From assembly GCF_000424545.1 (NCBI RefSeq), contig NZ_AUKC01000022.1:1-60813 (forward strand): a stretch of 60,813 nt of DNA. Direction: 5' to 3'. Positions 9,930-18,616 of the stretch are shown here, piece by piece. The position numbers and the translations under genes are program-made. The DNA comes from Butyrivibrio sp. NC3005. GTDB lineage: Bacteria > Bacillota > Clostridia > Lachnospirales > Lachnospiraceae. The notes under the pieces are model-generated. The model searched no databases, was not told where the DNA came from, and saw only the letters and a program-made list of their open reading frames with translations. Within the stretch, counting starts at the first letter, position 1. Each line of letters opens with the position of its first letter.

Positions 9930-10808
9930 TTAGACACTACACCTTCTATTCTTTTGCTGCAAAATCTTCTATAATTAGTGGTCTTTTACACGACTTCCAC
10001 TCTATTGGTTTTGAAATACAAAAATCGCATAGTGGAACTTTACTCTCTAATAGTTGAATTATTCTCTTTCCATCCATGTTATTATCTATATCAATAATTC
10101 CTTCCGTTGGAAGATTTTGTTTGAAAACTTCGTTAAATTTATGTAAATATAAAAGTGTAGGGCATTTAGCTATCTTTCCATCTCCCAATGCATAACACCC
10201 CTTGCTTATACAACACCATGGATAAACACTATTACTATTTATCGAAATACATATATTAAACACACTTCTCTTATTAAACCCCGACGTTGTATATCGCATC
10301 CTTTCTCTCTTTAAAGTTTCCTCAATACTTGTTATCATTTTATGTGTTGGAGCATACTCAGATACAAAAAATTCTATTTTATTATCACGCATTATTTTGA
10401 ATGTATTACTACTTATGCGCGGAATGAGTAAACCATTCGTAAAAATCCTCATATACGTATATGGAAGTAATTCTCGCAATCGTATTATGTAACTATCTAA
10501 TTCTTTGCATAATAAAGGCTCTCCTCCTAATATATCTAATCTTGCTATGCAACTAAATTTTTTTAATAGTTTTTCTACATTTATAATTTTTTCATTAAAA
10601 CTTTCTTTAGTACCATTAAAAAGCGGTGAAAAATGACTACATCCAGCACAATTAAGATTACAATTGTCCACTATATGAAATTCTATATGTGGCATAATAC
10701 AATCGCCCCATTTATCAATCTTTGTACAACAATCATTTAAAAAATCCAGCCCCTCATAACAACAATCATTCGCTAAATGATACCAATAAATATTATTTGT
10801 TATATTTC

Positions 10809-10815
10809 TTTTTTT
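10809..10815 (-). repeat. A7 tract (T7 on the + strand) inside the radical SAM gene
   Basis: The tract is read as ATA AAA AAA G and gives TAA ten bases later. It has the form of an A AAA AAA slippery site. A one-base slip back, or an A8 tract, leads straight into the radical SAM domain frame. Confidence 0.8.
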
Positions 10816-11021
10816 ATTTCGTTATAAATATCAATAACTCTTTCTTGGAACTGAGGTGCTATAACAATTATTGAATTCTTTTCAACATCATCAGGAGAAA
10901 TAATTGGATATTTATTTATATACCCTTTCTTTCTCGAATCAATATATCCCATTGGATGCACTTGAGTGTCAAATGTTTTTTCTAGTTTTTCAATTAAAAT
11001 ACTCCCCTCTTCACATGCACC

Positions 11022-11039
11022 ATATATATATATATATAT
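11022..11039 (-). repeat. (AT)9 tract just after a start codon
   Basis: Nine AT units lie seven bases downstream of the A of ATG 11046, which itself has an ideal AGGAGG site overlapping the end of the upstream gene. With 10 or 7 units the ATG would be in frame with the conserved Rossmann-like module; with 9 it is not. Confidence 0.9.
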
Positions 11040-11049
11040 TATGCATCGA

Positions 11050-13152
11050 TTACCTCCTACTAATATGATCTCTGTACATATTTCTATAATTCTCAGCCAA
11101 TAATTGCCATCTTCTATTTTTATACATTTCTTCGCTTCGATCATATGCTGAATGTCTTATCTCTGATAAATGCTCAGCACACCATTCATATGCTGCTCTG
11201 AAAGAAGCTATATCTCTTTTTTCTACAATATAACCATTTTCTTTATGTCTAATTACCTCGGGTGCAATACCTATATTAGTAGAAATAGGGAAACATCCAC
11301 ATGCCATGGATTCAATCAATGGTAATGGATTTGATTCATGTTTAGAACTAATAACATATATGTCACTATCATTGTAAAACTTACATAATTCTAAATGGTT
11401 TAGTTTTTCCGCGGTTTTTAAGGTATATCCTTTACACGAAGGAATGAGCAAATCATTAACTCCTTTTACAGGATCATTTAAATGTCCAACAGAACATAAA
11501 ACCATTTCACCTTTTCTCTCATGCAGATATTTAAAAATATTGTGATCATATCCTTCGCTACATAAAAAAATATTTTTGCATACTTGCCTTAGCAAATTAT
11601 ATAAAATCAAAGATGGACAATTAATAGTATCTGCATCTGAAAGCCACTGTTTATAAAATTCTTGGACTGTCATCGGACCATATGGTTTATCAAATTGCCA
11701 TCGATGAGAGGCAACTTGTTTTATAATTCTACTTTTAGAGTAAGAATCTTTTTTATATAATTCCTCTCCCCAAAAGCAAACATGAAAAATATCATAATTA
11801 TTTACGTCAGGAACGTTATTGTCAACAACATAATTAATATCAATATCAAATTCATCAGATAAATAATGCTTAATTTCTCTAGCAGTATAATCAAATGCCC
11901 AATTTCTCCGATCACATAAAATACAAATTTGTGGCCGATATCTTTTTAATAAAAAAACTTTTTTATTCTCAATTATCTTTGATGAAGCTAACAACATATT
12001 GTATTTTCCAATACTGTTAATAATTTCATCATCATCTTCATTTGTATTTGTAACAAGAAAAAAATATCCTATTTTATCCATAATTTTGACATATCTATCT
12101 ATAATGATATCTAACTTTAGGTTTTTATCTTCCCAAAAGAAAATTATGGATTTTATACTTCTTTTACACTTATCTAAAGCATCTATTGATTCACTAAAGA
12201 TAATATTTGATTTTAATAAATGTGATAGTTTTTTATCAAACTCATTATCACCATTATCAATTCTTACTATTTGCTCGTAACCTGCATACCACAATCTATG
12301 GATTAACCCCATATTTTTTCCGTCAACAATTACTCTATCTTTTTTATTCAAATAAATAAGCAAAAGATTTTCTATATACATATTGACAAACTCATCTTCA
12401 GAATATGATGAATTTTCACTTTCTAATGCATGTTTCATAGAATTCGATGGAATAGCCTTTCCAAAGGTTAAATTATATGTAAAAGAATACTTTTTGAAAT
12501 ATTCTTCTAATACATTTATAGATAGTTTATAGCTATTAAATGTACTATCATCATAGAATCGATGGTGATGATATCTATAAAGCTCATTATCATATAAAGG
12601 ACCTTTTCCTTGTGAAATACGTAGTTCTAAGTGTTCCCCTTCTAATGCACTAACTCTTAAGCCAAATTTTCTGCATATTTCATATGTATATTCATTAGTT
12701 TTGTTAAAAGGTGCAATAAAGGTACTAACCTTTTTTTTCGGAAAAAGCTCTTTTAATAACTTTAATCCTTCTGTTATATCTTTTTCCTGTTGATCATAAC
12801 TCATACAAGAATAGTCAGAATGATATAAACCATGTAAAGCAATAAAATCTGGTGAATCATTTAGATAACTAATTAATTCTTTGTTATCACCAATATATAC
12901 ATTCGATACAGAAACACATTTATTGTACTCGTGATATTCAATAGGAGTAATTTCATCATATATCCAACCTTCTCCTTTAAAGTAGGTTGTATTGTTGCAT
13001 TTCCCCCATAAAACAATTCCATGAGTTTGAACGAAACCGAACTTATGAAATATATCACAAAATTTTATAAAATTAACTATACTCGTATCTGCTGATACAT
13101 CATCATTTCTAAATATAATTTCACTGAACTTATCTCTATTTGGATGTAACAT
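11050..13152 (-). CDS. Three-part protein: polysaccharide deacetylase-like, methyltransferase-like, GT4
   Basis: Protein of 700 residues. Residues 10-230 resemble a NodB/DUF2334-type deacetylase: metal-site piece FRNDDVS (14-20), LHGLYHSDY (106-114) and STFIAPFN. Residues about 265-400 look like a small methyltransferase or Rossmann fold (RVIVDGKNMGLIHRLWYAGY). Residues about 410-695 are a GT4 glycosyltransferase lobe pair with GYDHNIFKYL, DPVKGVNDLL and SSKHESNPLPLIESMACG. Start 13152 is chosen because GGGAG lies 9 bases upstream; a longer start at 13191 lacks this. The end of the gene supplies the ribosome site of the radical SAM gene. It may both trim and extend the same glycan. Domain borders are estimates. 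Confidence 0.75.
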   Translation of the reverse strand: MLHPNRDKFSEIIFRNDDVSADTSIVNFIKFCDIFHKFGFVQTHGIVLWGKCNNTTYFKGEGWIYDEITPIEYHEYNKCVSVSNVYIGDNKELISYLNDSPDFIALHGLYHSDYSCMSYDQQEKDITEGLKLLKELFPKKKVSTFIAPFNKTNEYTYEICRKFGLRVSALEGEHLELRISQGKGPLYDNELYRYHHHRFYDDSTFNSYKLSINVLEEYFKKYSFTYNLTFGKAIPSNSMKHALESENSSYSEDEFVNMYIENLLLIYLNKKDRVIVDGKNMGLIHRLWYAGYEQIVRIDNGDNEFDKKLSHLLKSNIIFSESIDALDKCKRSIKSIIFFWEDKNLKLDIIIDRYVKIMDKIGYFFLVTNTNEDDDEIINSIGKYNMLLASSKIIENKKVFLLKRYRPQICILCDRRNWAFDYTAREIKHYLSDEFDIDINYVVDNNVPDVNNYDIFHVCFWGEELYKKDSYSKSRIIKQVASHRWQFDKPYGPMTVQEFYKQWLSDADTINCPSLILYNLLRQVCKNIFLCSEGYDHNIFKYLHERKGEMVLCSVGHLNDPVKGVNDLLIPSCKGYTLKTAEKLNHLELCKFYNDSDIYVISSKHESNPLPLIESMACGCFPISTNIGIAPEVIRHKENGYIVEKRDIASFRAAYEWCAEHLSEIRHSAYDRSEEMYKNRRWQLLAENYRNMYRDHISRR

Positions 13153-13213
13153 AATTATCATCTCCCAAAATTTAGTATAATAAGTTTGCACGTATTTATT
13201 TGTATCAAATAGC

Positions 13214-14236
13214 TCATTTATTTATAACTTTAATCATTCCATCTAGGTTGAATATTTTGTTTTCATGAAAAAGTTTATTTAATCCCGTACTAATCATATA
13301 GTTTTCTATTTCATTTTCTGTTAATTCAACTGTATACTCTCCAATTGTATTGCACTCTCTGTCCCATACTTCGATTTTTCCAAACTTGCATACTGCTAAT
13401 CTTAAGCCTGGCAATTTTTTTACATGATATACCGATTCTTGAAATATTCTAGAATTTTTTGCCTTAATATCATAAATGTAGGAATATCCACAGTCTCCAA
13501 ATAAAACTAACTTATTATTGAACCATTCTATTCCACAAAAATAGCTACTTTGATTATCAAAAAAACAATCCAATTCTATCTTTTCAATAAACTCGAATTC
13601 TTTGTTAACCCTAAAGATTTTGTTACCACTATTCTTTAAAATATAAAAATTATTTCCATCAAATGTTATCCCATCATTAGCTAATTCTGATTCAATATTA
13701 CAATTAACTAATTTATAACCCAAAGATAGAGTATCAATGAGAATCATCTTGTTTTGAGATCTCATTGGAAGAATTATATTATTTCTCCAAAAAACTGAAG
13801 ATATTCCTGATAAATACTCAAATGAAACATTCCTACATATTACACGAATTTCATGAGAATAAATATCAATCGCAAGAACTCCATTGAAATTATATCCAAA
13901 CACAAACAACATGCCATTAACTAATCTTCCTCCCAAAAATTTACAGTCTTGTTCTTCTTTAATATAATTAGAAATATTAATATCTACCCATATTTCAAGA
14001 GTAATATCATAAATCCATATTTTTTTACCTTTCTGAGGCACTAAGGCAACGTTATTTTTTTCACCATATACACCTGAAAATATATTCTTTTCTATTGTCC
14101 CATCTGGACATTTAATTTTTCTTATGTTTCTCTTGTTCAAATCAATAATAAATAAATATGGTATATCATCTGAAATTACAATTAAATAACTATTGCTTAT
14201 AGTAACACTTTTCGCAATTACACCTTTATTCAACAT
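13214..14236 (-). CDS. Propeller-like protein of unknown function in the glycan cluster
   Basis: Protein of 340 residues that I do not recognise. It consists of repeated short beta-strand blocks with a Trp or Phe near the ends (KIWIYDITLEIWVDI, MLFVFGYNFNGVLAIDI, KLVLFGDCGYSYIYDI, KIEVWDRECN), about six to seven in all, which suggests a Kelch- or WD-like beta-propeller. There is no signal peptide or membrane segment, so it should be cytoplasmic. Start 14236 is an ATG with GGGAG 5 bases upstream. It lies between the IS3 remnant and the deacetylase-GT gene. Such folds often bind proteins or sugars, so a scaffold or sensor role is possible but not shown. Confidence 0.65.
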   Translation of the reverse strand: MLNKGVIAKSVTISNSYLIVISDDIPYLFIIDLNKRNIRKIKCPDGTIEKNIFSGVYGEKNNVALVPQKGKKIWIYDITLEIWVDINISNYIKEEQDCKFLGGRLVNGMLFVFGYNFNGVLAIDIYSHEIRVICRNVSFEYLSGISSVFWRNNIILPMRSQNKMILIDTLSLGYKLVNCNIESELANDGITFDGNNFYILKNSGNKIFRVNKEFEFIEKIELDCFFDNQSSYFCGIEWFNNKLVLFGDCGYSYIYDIKAKNSRIFQESVYHVKKLPGLRLAVCKFGKIEVWDRECNTIGEYTVELTENEIENYMISTGLNKLFHENKIFNLDGMIKVINK

Positions 14237-14321
14237 AGAAACTCCCAAACTATACTATTAGTTTCCTTAACCCTTGTCATATCTTACAATGAAACACACT
14301 CTATGCTGTTAGTATGATTTA

Positions 14322-15056
14322 GTGGGCACAAAAAGTGCGACACATTAAAATCTTTATTAAAAGAAAGGATGTGTTTCACAATGACCCACAACGGTAAACG
14401 ATACTCTGAAAAGTTCAAGCGACAAATCATAGATTTGTACTTGTCTGGCAAATCAGTTACATAGCTCACAGAAGAATATGGCTTAGTCGAGCAAACTATC
14501 TACAAATGGAAGAAGCTTTACGCTCCATCTATTGAAGTAGATGAAAATCAAACAAAAATGGTTTACTGATATCACTTATATCCATACTAAAAAGGATGGC
14601 TGGACATATCTGGCATCTGTTATGGATTTATACAGCAGGAAGATAATAGCTTGATCCTACAATACTTCTATGACTGCTGAACTAGCTGTTAAGGAAGTGA
14701 AAAAAGCTTGCCTTAAAGTTCCAAATCCAGAAGGAATCATTCTTCAAAGTGATTTAGGAACTCAATACACTAGTGAAATGTTTGAACAATATCTTGCTGA
14801 AAATAAAATACTTTATTCATTCAGTCTTAAAGGCTGTCCTTATGATAATGCCTGTATCGAATCATTTCATTCATTGATTAAGAAGGAAGAAATCTACAGG
14901 CATGTTTACAATGATTCAAAGGACGCTTATAACAGCATCTTTGAATATATCGAGTCCTAGTATAATCACCAGCGCACTCACAGTAGCTTAGGCTACAAGA
15001 CACCAGCTGCGGTTCATGCAGAAGGTGCGGCGTAAAGTCGCACTTTTGGTGTCCGC
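14322..15056 (+). mobile_element. Degenerate IS3-family (IS150-like) element
   Basis: Imperfect terminal inverted repeats bound the copy: GTGGGCACAAAAAGTGCGAC at the left, and the complement of GTCGCACTTTTGGTGTCCGC at 15037-15056. They share the core AAAAGTGCGAC. At about 735 bp it is roughly half a normal IS3 element because the middle is deleted. No clear target-site duplication is visible. It interrupts the spacing between the FkbM and propeller genes. Confidence 0.8.
14381..15035 (+). pseudogene. IS3-family transposase remnants (orfA and orfB)
   Basis: orfA starts at 14381 (MTHNGKRYSEKFKRQI), a helix-turn-helix start typical of IS3 OrfA, and hits TAG at 14462 before LTEEYGLVEQTIYKWKK. 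After an internal deletion the DDE core of OrfB appears: WFTDITYI (first Asp), LQSDLGTQYTS (second Asp) and NACIESFHS (Glu). Two Trp codons have become stops, TGA before SYNTSMTAEL and TAG before YNHQRTHSS. The end, GYKTPAAVHAEGAA, is a normal OrfB terminus. The copy cannot make an active transposase. Confidence 0.88.
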
Positions 15057-15154
15057 TATATTGACTTAAGACCAAATTTATATATTTTAGTGCTTTTATA
15101 TATAGAAAATATATATAATAAAACACCTGTTATATTGTCAGAATTTTCTTGTGT

Positions 15155-16400
15155 TCAATAGTTAGAATATCCCTCACAAAGCTTAGCCTTCCGTTCATAT
15201 GGTATCGCATATAAAACTAATTCTGCCGCATAATTAACCGATGCCGCACTGTCATGATATTTTCTAATTACAAATTCATAATCACTAACCAAATCATCAA
15301 TATAATTAGGAATTTCAATTAAATCCTCTGCTTTATGATAAATACAAAAAGCCAGCACTGGCCTATCTTTTACAATAATATGTCGCAATGCTTTCAATAC
15401 ATCAAGTTCAGCACCTTCAATATCAGCATTAATTAAGCTAACCTTTTCATCTATAACTTTAATAAAATTAGTTTCTTCCCCAACATACATGTTCACAGCT
15501 TGTATTTTTTGTCTCTTTGAACTTGGCAAATACTCAATATTTCCTAACTAACCTGTTAAAAATATTTGTATCACCTTCAAAAGCATAGATTTTCTTTGCA
15601 TCCAATTTATTATAGACAAAATATGAAAAAATAGTGTCTCCAACATTTGCTCCACAATTAATCCACACTTCATCTTTTTTCTTAGTATATAGTTGCTCTA
15701 TTCCACCACAAACATCACAACCATAAAAATATTTCCGCTTTCCATCGATTTGTGAAAGATGATAAACTCCAGCCTGCCTAAAAACTCTTAGATATTCACA
15801 CATAGTATCTTTTGAAAAATCATCTTTAAGCTTTCTATATACATCTATCAATCTTCTCCTATTATCATAGAAATACCCAGAAAACCTCTTTTGTTTATAA
15901 GATTGATTCTGCGTTAAAATCTGAAATTTATCATACTCGTCCAAAACATATATTCCAGCAACTCTACATTCTTTTAAAAATGAATATATTTCTAACGAAT
16001 TAATACCAGAAAAATTTCCAACGTTTATAATAATAAATGAATCACATAAAAAATCTGTTTTTATCAACTCCTTGGGAAGTAAATATGGAATCTTATTTAA
16101 AACTTTATTGTTTCTTTTGTTATAATCTTGATCAATAATTCCCTTTATATCACATCCAAGATACATCAAATATTCATATACTAATTCAACACCATCACTC
16201 CCGCCATAAATATACACTTTATACTTATTCATAAGAATTATTGGTGCAATAATTCCGCCAATTGTAGTACATTCTATGTATTTACGCTCAATTTGTTCAC
16301 TTTCCAGAATTTGTTCTAAACGATAACTTTGTTCACTAACATCAATGAATTGATTTTTCCAAGTATCTCTAACATCTGTTTTAATTACATTATCATTCAT
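15155..16400 (-). pseudogene. FkbM family methyltransferase, frameshifted
   Basis: Two frames together make an FkbM-type methyltransferase of about 414 residues. The first (16400-15534) holds a Rossmann-like module (YKVYIYGGSDGVELVY) and the SAM loop VWINCGANVGDTIF, and ends NRLVRKY. The second continues NIEYLPSSKRQ, then LINADIEGAELDVLKAL, the second conserved FkbM segment. One extra A in the run at 15544-15546 explains the shift. Start 16400 has GAGG 10 bases upstream. FkbM enzymes O-methylate sugars or other hydroxyls. This is the first gene of the leftward cluster, so its loss would leave the downstream genes transcribed but the glycan unmethylated at this site. Confidence 0.8.
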
Positions 16401-16406
16401 AAGCAA

Positions 16407-16900
16407 AAAACCTCACAGAACCAACACATTCATCCGTATTCTTTTCAATATTAACTTAACAAATGCAACAAAATTATACTAATCAATCCAGTATTAAAAT
16501 ATTAAATTTTCAAATTTATTCTGATGTAATGTTCTGCAAATCTTTTGTCTTTTTCTTCACTGTTTTTGGAGTCACTTCCACTTTCTTTTTATCAATGCTT
16601 ACGGGTTTTTAAGAACTATTTGGAACAAAAGAACATTTAACAAAATACCGATTTGGTTGTTTGAGTTTCGTTAATAGGTTATCGTTATTTTATAACATTT
16701 TTACACTAATTTCAACTATTGTTTAGGAAATTGAACAATATATAAATTATTCCTGTCTTTCCAATATGTATTTCGACATTTTCCAATTCTTTGCATATTC
16801 TTTATCGTAAAAAAAATCCGATTTCTTTAGAAAGCCTTATGCAGCTCTAACCTATTTTTCCTCATGAACAGTGTCAAAATTAGAAAAGGAGTAAATGATT
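16407..16900. other. Spacer between glycan cluster and recombinase
   Basis: No full gene is seen. On the minus strand a short open stretch at about 16520-16605 codes a Lys/Val-rich tail (PVSIDKKKVEVTPKTVKK, then DLQNITSE and a stop), which looks like the C-terminal remnant of a lost gene. The rest is AT-rich and should hold the promoters of the leftward FkbM gene and the rightward recombinase, though I cannot assign boxes safely. Confidence 0.4.
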
Positions 16901-18028
16901 ATGCCAAGAAAAGGAGAAAATATCTGCAAAAGAAAAGATGGACGTTGGGAAGCTAGGTATATCGCCGGTAGAAAAGAAAATGGCAAGGCAATCTATAAAT
17001 CAGTCTATGGCCATAGTTACAAAGAGGTTAAAGAAAAAAGAACCAGGATTCTAGAAGAAAGGGCTAAATTTCCAGATAATAAAAAAGTTAAAACAGACAC
17101 AATCGAAGCAGTTGCTAAGGATTGGATACAATGTAATACCTATAAGTGGAAAGAATCAACCAAATGTCGTTATATAGAAAAGTTAAACACTTATATCATA
17201 CCTAAATTTGGAAATAGAAGTCTATCAGATATAAGTACAAAGGAAATAGAAGACTTTATCCTAACGCTTCAAAAGGAAGGTTATGAAGGTCGAAGGCCAC
17301 TTGGATCAAGTTCTGTATCTATGGTTTTGACTATCTTGAAACAACTTCAATTTCATGCTAAGAAAACTGACTGTTTTGTTCGATTTTCTGCTGAATGTAT
17401 CGTAATAAGAAAAAATAAGCCAAGACATGAAGTTCTTACACCAAAAGAGGAAAAGATACTTATCAAAAAACTAAAAGACAACCTGAATGAAATAAATACA
17501 GGTATACTCACTAGTTTATTTACAGGTATTCGTATCGGAGAAATCTGTGCATTACGATGTGACAATATAGATCTAGCTAATGGAATCCTCCATATTAGGG
17601 AAACAATGCAAAGGCTTCCTGATTATTCTAGTAGTAATAAGAAGACTTTGGTTCAAATAGATATTCCCAAAAGCGATTGTTCCAACAGAGACATTCCAAT
17701 TAATAAGAATTTACTTAAACTGCTCCGGCCTTTTATAAAGCCAGGAGCTTTTCTTTTAACCGGAGATAAAAAAAGATTTGTAGAACCTCGAACTATGGAG
17801 AATCATTTCAGCTTAATACTAGAACAATGCAATATTAAACATTTTGGTTATCACGTAACAAGAAGAACATTTGCTACTCGATGCATAGAACGTGGAATGA
17901 ATCCAAAAACTCTTTCAGAAATACTTGGTCATTCTAATATAGCCACTACACTTGATTATTATGTGGTTGCCGATATGAAGAAAAAAGCTGAAGGATTAGA
18001 GCTTCTTTCAGATTTATTAAACTTATGA
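16901..18028 (+). CDS. Tyrosine recombinase (phage/ICE-type integrase)
   Basis: Protein of 375 residues with the full layout of a phage-type integrase: an N-terminal arm-binding domain (GENICKRKDGRWEARY), a SAM-like core-binding domain (about 68-160), and a catalytic domain. The catalytic set is visible: Arg in TGIRIGEICAL, Lys in IPKSD, His and Arg in HVTRRTFATR, His in LGHSN and Tyr in TTLDYY. It therefore should cut and rejoin specific DNA sites. Start 16901 has AAAAGGAG 10 bases upstream; an ATG at 16895 is closer than usual to it. No excisionase, cargo module or attachment repeat was found beside it, so it may be a leftover of an integrated element or a cassette recombinase. Confidence 0.88.
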   Translation: MPRKGENICKRKDGRWEARYIAGRKENGKAIYKSVYGHSYKEVKEKRTRILEERAKFPDNKKVKTDTIEAVAKDWIQCNTYKWKESTKCRYIEKLNTYIIPKFGNRSLSDISTKEIEDFILTLQKEGYEGRRPLGSSSVSMVLTILKQLQFHAKKTDCFVRFSAECIVIRKNKPRHEVLTPKEEKILIKKLKDNLNEINTGILTSLFTGIRIGEICALRCDNIDLANGILHIRETMQRLPDYSSSNKKTLVQIDIPKSDCSNRDIPINKNLLKLLRPFIKPGAFLLTGDKKRFVEPRTMENHFSLILEQCNIKHFGYHVTRRTFATRCIERGMNPKTLSEILGHSNIATTLDYYVVADMKKKAEGLELLSDLLNL

Positions 18029-18207
18029 ATTAGAAATTTTTCGTTTTAGCAAAGTAAAAAATCCCTAAATATAATCGTGTAAAAAGTCAAAAGTACGCTT
18101 CTACGCTTTTTTATTATCATATTTACAATTATTGACAATAAATCAAAAAGGCTTTAGACTAAAAAGAGTAAACTAGTTAGCATTTTTACGTTTTGGAGGG
18201 TATAGAA

Positions 18208-18495
18208 ATGGCGGCTACAAAGAAAACTACAAAGGCAGCTTCTACCAAAAAAGCTTCTACAGCTGAAACGCCGAAGACTGCCAGCTCAAAATCTCTTGAA
18301 GTTAAAGTTATTCTTCAATATGGCGAAAAAAGTATAAGCTATGATACATTTATTCAGAATGCAAAAAATGTTTGGGAATTCAATCTTGGTAAAAAGCCTG
18401 ATGATTTAAAGAAACTGGATTTATATATTAAACCAGAAGAAGGCAAGGTTTATTTTGTTGCTAATGATACGGAAGAAAGCAATTTCGACATCTAG
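18208..18495 (+). CDS. DUF6465 family small protein
   Basis: Protein of 95 residues. The first 30 or so are Ala/Lys/Thr-rich (AATKKTTKAASTKK) and look disordered and histone-like. The rest (LEVKVILQYGEKSISYDTF, then KLDLYIKPEEGKVYFV) matches the DUF6465 pattern found across Lachnospiraceae, whose function is unknown. ATG 18208 is chosen because GGAGGG ends 7 bases before it; a TTG further upstream overlaps that site and is unlikely. The basic tail could bind nucleic acid, which is an inference. It stands alone upstream of the SprA-like gene. Confidence 0.75.
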   Translation: MAATKKTTKAASTKKASTAETPKTASSKSLEVKVILQYGEKSISYDTFIQNAKNVWEFNLGKKPDDLKKLDLYIKPEEGKVYFVANDTEESNFDI

Positions 18496-18616
18496 TGATA
18501 CAGAATTACTGCTATGACGCTAGTCATGAACGGATTCATATATCGCACGATGTTAGAGATTTGTTTGATACTCTAGTCATCAGGATAATAAGTATTTAAG
18601 CACAAGGAGGTGCGCT

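Larger units (their letters stand above)
9946..11046 (-). pseudogene. Radical SAM protein with N-terminal Rossmann module, two out-of-frame tracts
   Basis: Three segments read as one protein of about 367 residues if two simple tracts change length. AGGAGG stands 6 bases before ATG 11046, but the (AT)9 tract that follows leads to a stop after 11 codons; one more AT unit gives MHNIYIYIYGACEEG, joining the Rossmann-like frame. That frame runs to a TAA at 10800, just after an A7 tract; one more A joins the next frame, which passes NIYWYHLANDCC and enters the radical SAM core with cluster motif CNLNCAGC (C12, C16 and C19 counted from ATG 10695). Later Cys residues (CISKGC, CDFC) suggest a second cluster. 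It may be off in this cell, phase-variable, or translated by slippage at A7. Confidence 0.75.

Noticed and set aside
10800..11144. Independent 114-codon gene starting at ATG 11144
   Set aside because: The first 33 codons overlap the end of the glycosyltransferase gene in another frame and show no conservation; the conserved part begins only at the (AT)9 tract.
14670..14960. Open frame of 96 codons starting MTAELAVKEVKK as a separate small gene
   Set aside because: It is the middle of IS3 OrfB; the upstream part with WFTDITYI continues into it through a TGA in place of Trp, and the downstream part continues after a TAG.
18029..18160. Terminator after the recombinase gene
   Set aside because: The best hairpin near 18092-18112 (AAAAG..CTTTT with few GC pairs) is too weak to list.
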